In this document: positions 21,494-27,022 of the stretch, piece by piece
How the letters are laid out: every line of letters starts with the position of its first letter
Numbering within the stretch: the first letter of the stretch is position 1
Source of the DNA: Schoenoplectus triqueter
Taxonomy: Eukaryota > Streptophyta > Magnoliopsida > Poales > Cyperaceae
Direction of reading: 5' to 3'
Length of the DNA stretch: 27,022 nucleotides
Assembly (NCBI GenBank): GCA_964058805.1
Contig: CAXKVV010001750.1
Location: 1 to 27,022, forward strand
Translations under genes and position numbers: made by a program
The notes under the pieces: generated by a model
Told to the model about the DNA's origin: nothing
Seen by the model: only the letters and a program-made list of their open reading frames with translations
Database searches by the model: none

Positions 21494-21852
21494 TTATTCT
21501 TGTAGAATAATAGGGTCCTATAATTTATTTTTAAAAATATTAAAAAAATTAAAAATAGAAAAAAATTATAAATATATATTTTTTTACTTGTAGATTGATA
21601 GGCCGTCAAATTTCATATAATTTCATTAATGTTTGATATTTCATCAAAGATTATCGAATTTAATGGTCTTTCACTAATATTTGCAACGGTTCTAAATTAA
21701 CGGTCTTTGATGGACTATCAAACGTTAATGAAATTACATAAAATTTGACGGGCTATCAATCTATAAGCAAAATAACATATCTATAAAAATTTTCTATTTT
21801 TTTTATATTTTTTGAAATATATAACAGAACCCTATTTCTTATACAAGAATAA
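21494..21852. mobile_element. Foldback MITE with the shared core but different ends
   Basis: The terminal repeats are TTATTCTTGTA followed by AATAGGGTCCTATA at the left, and, read inward from the right, TTATTCTTGTA followed by AAATAGGGTTCTGTTATA. The interior is the same folded core as the copies at 3364, 3725 and 13874 (CGGTCTTTGATGGACTATCA, then AACGTTAATGAAATTACAT). I could not find a clean target duplication, so the exact borders are uncertain by several bases. Confidence 0.72.
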
Positions 21853-22014
21853 TAGCATATTTGTTTGCGAAAAAATATAGCAGCGGATAGATGCAATGCA
21901 ATACACTTCCCAAACATTCTGAAAAATATATTTCTATCTGAGCCAATATGTTTAAGTTATGCTCTAGATTTTCCATATGCATGGTAATGGTAACCAATGT
22001 TGCCAGACAAAGGA

Positions 22015-22248
22015 TTAGAGTGGCAATCGGACGGGTCGGGTTGGATTCGGATTTGGGTTTGGGTCAGACGGGTCGGGTCAATTTACATATTGTATTTTTT
22101 TAAATCTTTGATATATTTCAATTTGATTGAAGGTCATTTGATTTTGGATCAGGTCATATTCAGATTAGATCAAATCAGTTTGATTTTTTTTTAAATTAGA
22201 TCGGATTGGATTCAAGTCTGAACAGATCGGACGGGATCGGCCACCTCT
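22015..22248. mobile_element. hAT-type MITE with exact 8-bp target duplication
   Basis: A 234-bp non-coding element flanked by ACAAAGGA at 22007-22014 and 22249-22256. The ends are imperfect inverted repeats: TTAGAGTGGCAATCGGACGG at the left, and AGAGGTGGCCGATCCCGTCC read inward from the right. The interior is rich in GGGTCGGGT and GGATTGGAT-type words, a pattern known from plant hAT-derived repeats. The 65-codon frame here is an accident of this composition. Confidence 0.85.
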
Positions 22249-22256
22249 ACAAAGGA

Positions 22257-23664
22257 CACTAGCTATAGCCAGGGGAGAGAAGACTTCCGATGGGTTTTGG
22301 ACCCAATTCGGTCCAATGAGGGATACGAATTATTGGATCTTTAAATCTAATAATTGTCACGATTTTTGAAGCAACTGATTAAACTTTGAGTGTAAATTTG
22401 ATATTATTAAACAGTGGATTTACTCATCGAATTAATTTTTTAGTCCAATTGACATCGAAAGTACTCTGCACCCCTATAGCTAGGGGTTGCATGATACGGG
22501 ATAAATTGTTTCCGTAGAAGGCCATGCTGCATATGGCACAATAGATCCGATGAAGAAAATGTCCCAAAATTTAACTTTGAACTAAACTTCTAGTTAAAAA
22601 TTGGTTAACGAGGCCGGACAACTTTTACTCTGCGCCATCATGAAAAACCTAAATTTATGCTATTTTTTCAGAGAACAGTCAAATGCTACATTACCCCCAC
22701 TAACAGTGACGCCATTTTATTATATTGATTTTTTTTTTGCTTTCATCCTTTAAAGGAGGGCCAAACGTCAGTGAGATTTTTATACGCCTAACTGTACTAA
22801 TATTTTGACATGTGCTTAAATAAAATTAACACATTCAAATTGTTGCAGATAAGTTTCTATCTTCTTGTTTTTATGCACATTAAAAATTTATACGATTTGA
22901 TTTCATTTTGACTGATAAAAGTTTGTTCTTCAAAGTATGTAATCAGTTTGAAATAAATAACTTATACAGGTTTGACATTAAAACATCTAGATAGTCTACT
23001 GTAATATTCTAATAACTGACAGTATATTCTCTGAATCATTAGTAGTCAATTGATATGTTAATTATTTTTCATTAAAATGTTGAATTTATATAGACATATG
23101 TCCAGTTGTGACAAAATACATTCAAGCACCCACATTTATAAGATTTTGATTTTGACCAGTTAATTAAGATATCCAGAATTACTGACAGTTCTGATTATGT
23201 GCTTAATTTATTCCGTTAATTTGTCTATTTCAATTTCCATCATATGATTAATTCATGAGGAAGAACTTTATTTTGGGTAGCAAGTTTTAGATGCATGTAT
23301 GAACCCTTTATATAACCAAGTTGAGTTCCAATTGGTGTCTACTTTAAAAAATAATTCTTGATTTCTTTTACTTATCCATCTCTATACTTCAGTTGATAAC
23401 ACTTCAAAATTATAAAAAGCAAAACCTATTAGCAACTTCCTTGCGTTTGCATATATGTGTAACCTCCAAAACTGAACACTGCTTTATGATTGGAATATTT
23501 GAAGGAACTCTTTTGGACAATTTAAAAGATGGCATATAAAAAATTTTAAATATAAAATATATATTCACGAGGGTTTTCTAGCTTGGTTTTAATTTGTATG
23601 AATCTCCTACTGAAAAAAACTGTCGCCCTTAAATAAAAAGTTTGGTTTCTGATCTTTTTGTTGA
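22257..23664. other. AT-rich intergenic region, no gene
   Basis: About 1.4 kb without domains, RNA genes or clear element ends. Codon-like structure is absent and no open frame is worth calling. Confidence 0.45.
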
Positions 23665-23673
23665 GTTGTTTTG

Positions 23674-24057
23674 CAGTTTTTTTTTTATATAATAATTATA
23701 TTATTAATAATAAGAGTGATAAAAATAAAATTTTAAATCTACAAATGACAACGTGCCACTGCCAATGACGCGGAGCAAATGTGTCACTGCCAGTGGCGTC
23801 TTTAAGTAAACGCGCCACTGATAGTGACGTTTTTGGTGGCAGTAGATGTTGATCTAACGGTAATGGATCACGATCAAGATGCGCAAGAGAAAACACGCCA
23901 CTGTCAGTGGCGCATTTACACTATTTTACAGAAAGACGTCACTGTCAGTGGCGTGTTTGCTCTGCGCCACTACCAGTGGCGTGCTGACATTCGTAGATTT
24001 TAAAATTTACTTTTATCACTCTTATTATTAATAATATAATTATTATATAAAAAACTG
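23674..24057. mobile_element. Foldback element built of 16-bp palindromes
   Basis: A 384-bp element with termini CAGTTTTTT...AAAAAACTG and near-identical inverted arms of about 65-70 bp (ATATAATAATTATATTATTA followed by ATAATAAGAGTGATAAAA). The flanks GTTGTTTTG (23665-23673) and GTTGTTTTA (24058-24066) are a 9-bp duplication with one mismatch. The middle holds six copies of a palindrome of form G(C/T)CACTGNCAGTGGCG at 23755, 23783, 23814, 23897, 23938 and 23966, plus a half copy near 23835, laid out nearly symmetrically about the centre. It has no coding capacity; the minus-strand frame over it is an artefact of the repeats. The superfamily is uncertain: the duplication length suggests Mutator, the CAG end suggests hAT. 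Confidence 0.82.
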
Positions 24058-24091
24058 GTTGTTTTATAAAAAAAAAAAAACTGGTTGTTTT
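24055..24091. repeat. Duplicated right flank, CTGGTTGTTTT twice
   Basis: CTGGTTGTTTT at 24055-24065 recurs at 24081-24091 after an A-run. The right end of the palindromic element and its flank appear to have been duplicated once, for example by slippage on the A-run. Confidence 0.7.
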
Positions 24092-25265
24092 CCCTTAGAC
24101 ATGATATTGTGATATGGTGTGTTGAACCGCTGCAAGGTTTAAAAAAATATTAAGAACAATGTTAATAGATACATAAGGTTTATATCAGAAAATTAACAAG
24201 ATATGCTAAATACTAGCATCAACGTCCAAAATAAAATGCAAAAACATATAAGGTTATTTAAATATATATGCTAAACGATATGGTTCGAGATTCAATAATC
24301 TCTTTAATTAAGAAATTAAACTAACTTTTGATCTTGTAAATTTGTAATCCGGATAAAATCTTTTATAGATATGTAAAGTAGGAAATAAAAACTTTCTGTG
24401 AAATTGGACATATCATATGGTCCAACTATTTCTTTGCCAGGACTTGTCATATTAGCATTACGTGTCATACTAGCTAGCATCAATGTCACGTTATCAAAGG
24501 AGTGTCATATTAAATTACGTGGATACTTCGTGGTCATCTAAATTTCTAAAGTGTATATGCATGTACACCAACATATATATGATATTTAAGAATTGCAATA
24601 TATTGCGTTAAATTCTAAAATGAATTGGATAAATTAAAAAAAGACTGATTGAATTTTTTTTAATTAATTAATTAATAAAAATGGACGGACCAAATTAAAC
24701 GTTGCTTGTGCCAAAACTAATTAAATGCAACAAATCATGACCCGATCGATTGATGATACTTTTAGAAGACGCTCCTTCCTACAATTTAATTCTACGTTTC
24801 AAATTAAAATGTCTAACAGAAACTAGTTATGAATATTCTTCTTATTTTTGGCAAAGGAACATAGGCTTACTTTTTGTCCTTCTCTGTCTCCTTCCTACAA
24901 TGTGCATACTTTTAGAAGACTAATTACGCTTTAATTTGGCATTGCCGACTCCTTTGAATCTACGTGGCGTATTTTTATTACATAAATTAAAGGCCATTCA
25001 GTTGGTTCATAATTCTGAACTTTATTTCTAAAGACATGAATTATCACTTTCAAAAATCTATCGCATCTTTCCTAGCTAAAACCCATGTAAAACCACGTGT
25101 CCACGTTTGGCCGTTTCTTTATCATAGTGTGACCTGTAAAGTTAGCTAGGACCGTGCATGGTGTATCTGCTGATTAATTTGTACATATTTATGCACTAGA
25201 TAATAACATGCATTCCAATTCAATAACATACTTTATTTAATTGCAGTAGTAAATCTAAGACATAT
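24092..25265. other. AT-rich intergenic region, no gene
   Basis: About 1.2 kb with no recognisable gene. One CACGTG hexamer lies at 25094-25099 in the context ACCACGTGTCCACG. ACGTGTCATA and TGTCATATTA words recur near 24445-24525 without a regular period. Confidence 0.4.
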
Positions 25266-25274
25266 TATTATATT

Positions 25275-26552
25275 GGAATTTTTTGTTTGATGTCACTTTA
25301 AAACTTTAAAATTAGCATAATGCCACCTGAAAATTACTTTTTAGTTTAATACCATAATAAAATCTATTTATTTAGTTAAATACCAGTCTATTGCATAAAT
25401 TTATAATTATACATTAAAAATGCTAAAATTTATAATGATTGACAAAAATATCCCTCCCTCATCGCCTTGTCACCTGAAAATCGATTTTAGTCTATGAAAT
25501 CGATACCAGGTCCATTCACCGCTAGCCCTCGTCCGCCTTCCGCTTCTCCGACCTCCTCTCCGTCTTGACTTCCAGTGGATAATCTTTTCACTCTTGAGTC
25601 TTCTATCCACTCTGATTGTTTGGGAGAATGATCACTTTCATAATTCTCATTATTGGTTTGCTAATGAGATAAGGGAAATTTGTTAATTTGTTTGTTTTGT
25701 ACTCGATGCTTCAAAGGAGATCAAGGGAATTCGTCTGTCAATGTGCCATTCAATGATTTTAATTTATATAAACACAGTGCTGATATTACTAGTGCAAGTA
25801 GTGCTCGGTTTTTATTGTAATATTTTAAGTTTCTCACTCAATTCTATTTGCTTATTTGTTGCTTGCAGGGATATTAAACTTGTTTGTCGTAACAATGTTT
25901 GCTTGAGCATATCGACTGCAGCAAAGGAAAATAATGTACAGCCTAAAGGCCACCTATGAGCAACGCAAAAGCTCACAAATCCAACAATGCAGCAATAATA
26001 GCTATTTTATTTTGTTTACGATATAATCAGGTTTTTAGTGCTTGTTGGTTTGAATTTCTATCAAGTTTGTAGGTTTATTTTGCTATTCAAATTCCTAGTG
26101 CTTGTACGATTATTCTATAGATTGCTATGTTGTATGACTGTTTGAATTTTTACGACTGTGGATGTGTTTTATTTGAACCTGCTTACTCAGCTTGGATATT
26201 TTATTGTTTTTGCTAAGTATGTGTTGTTTCGGATTTTATAGCAACACACTTCAATTTGCAAAGTGTATGTCCGAGGAGAAGAAAATGTGGGCGAAGAAAG
26301 GAATGACAGAGGAGATGGGAATGGAGGATCTTTTTTCTGGGGAGAGTTGTATATTTAATTTAAGGGCATAAATGGAAATACAAAAAATATATGCAAATAC
26401 AAGAGTTTCTTAATTAAAATACTATTATAATTGTATAGTTGTGGCAATTAACTAAATAAATAGATTTTATAGTGACATTAAACTAAAGGTTAACTCTCGG
26501 ATGGTATTTTGCTAATTTTGAAGTTTTGAGGTGACATAAAACCAATTTCCCC
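25275..26552. mobile_element. Mutator-like element with long TIRs and exact 9-bp duplication
   Basis: A 1,278-bp element flanked by TATTATATT at 25266-25274 and 26553-26561. The left arm (GATGTCACTTTAAAACTTTA) and the right arm read inward (TATGTCACCTCAAAACTTCA) pair over about 120 bp and share AAATCTATTTATTTAGTTAA exactly. Inside the left TIR is a GC-richer leader-like stretch (about 25460-25570) followed by AT-rich sequence. A splice-acceptor-like TTGCTTGCAG ends near 25869. The only longish frame (25741-25959) shows no known domain and no transposase is present, so the element is non-autonomous. It may be transcribed, and I could not trace any captured host gene. Confidence 0.88.
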
Positions 26553-26626
26553 TATTATATTTTTCATGTTCAAATTGGAGTTTCTACATTGTGCCTGTGT
26601 ATAGCTAAATTAATGCTCAATTTTGC

Positions 26627-27001
26627 TATGCGTATTTAATGCTTAATTTTGCTACGGATTAAAAAAATATAGCTAAATTATCTTCAAATTTTGATTTATA
26701 AGTCTCAACAAATTCTTTATATCAAAATATGATGATATATGAAACTTTTCTATGTTTTTAATTTTATAAGTATTAGTTTTGAATTTTTAAAATGACACAA
26801 TAATAATAACCAAATAATACATGTTTTCTAGTTCATTTAAAAAAAATAAAAACTAATATTTAGAAAATTCAAAACATAGAAAATTTTTACATCCCATCAT
26901 ATTTTGATATAAAGAATTTATTGAGACTCATAAATTAAAATTTAGAGATTATTTAGCTATATTTTTTAGTCCGTAGCAAATTTATTCATTAACTACGCAT
27001 A
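26627..27001. mobile_element. Long foldback MITE, about 375 bp
   Basis: Both ends read TATGCGTA(T/G)TTAATG inward, followed by TTTGCTACGGA(T/C)TAAAAAA. The arms then stay closely matched for about 180 bp, including an identical AATTCTTTATATCAAAATAT, so nearly the whole element is one hairpin. I found no clear target duplication. Duplicated TTAATGCTCAATTTTGCTA-type words lie just left of the element, so the true left border may be up to 30 bases further out. Confidence 0.75.
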
Positions 27002-27022
27002 TCATCATATCATAACTATATA

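Noticed and set aside
23696..23896. 66-codon minus-strand frame over the palindromic element
   Set aside because: The peptide is produced by the GCCACTG/CAGTGGC repeats and has no domain. The region is a non-coding foldback element.
24270..24310. GGTTCGAGATTCAA resembling a tRNA T-loop
   Set aside because: No acceptor, D-arm or anticodon arm can be built around it.

Overview
The window looks like nuclear DNA of a flowering plant, most likely a eudicot. It holds two multi-exon genes with GT-AG introns in very AT-rich DNA, with typical plant transposon debris around them (Mutator-type and hAT-type elements, foldback MITEs and a plant L1-like LINE). I cannot name the species. I found no tRNA or rRNA gene and no CRISPR array.

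Layout. 95-3011 (+): a three-exon gene for the plastid riboflavin-pathway pyrimidine deaminase PYRD. 3314-4099: two related foldback MITEs side by side, one with an imperfect 9-bp target duplication. 4351-6498: a 2.1-kb element with terminal inverted repeats over 100 bp long and no credible protein, probably a non-autonomous Mutator-like element. 7337-11711 (-): a seven-exon WAT1-related/UMAMIT (nodulin MtN21, EamA) membrane transporter gene. Its 1.9-kb second intron carries a 21-C tract. Its upstream region carries a TATA-like box, a duplicated 52-bp tandem repeat and, further out, two G-boxes. 12405-17161: mostly empty AT-rich DNA with a Mutator-type MITE (exact 9-bp target duplication) and a hAT-type MITE. 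17162-19283 (+): a decayed LINE with reverse transcriptase, zinc-binding and tail domains. 19284-27022: AT-rich DNA with five further small elements and a second long-TIR Mutator-like element at 25275-26552 with an exact 9-bp target duplication.

The two genes are unrelated in function. PYRD acts in riboflavin (FMN/FAD) synthesis; the WAT1-type protein is a predicted amino-acid or auxin-class transporter. They face each other tail to tail, and the 4.3 kb between their stop codons is largely transposon. All exon joins given here were worked out by eye from splice consensus, reading frame and family homology.

I did not find a convincing new biological system. The most interesting material is in the mobile DNA: two long-TIR elements sharing one internally periodic TIR plan, a foldback core that appears with two different kinds of terminus, and a small element built from six copies of a 16-bp palindrome.
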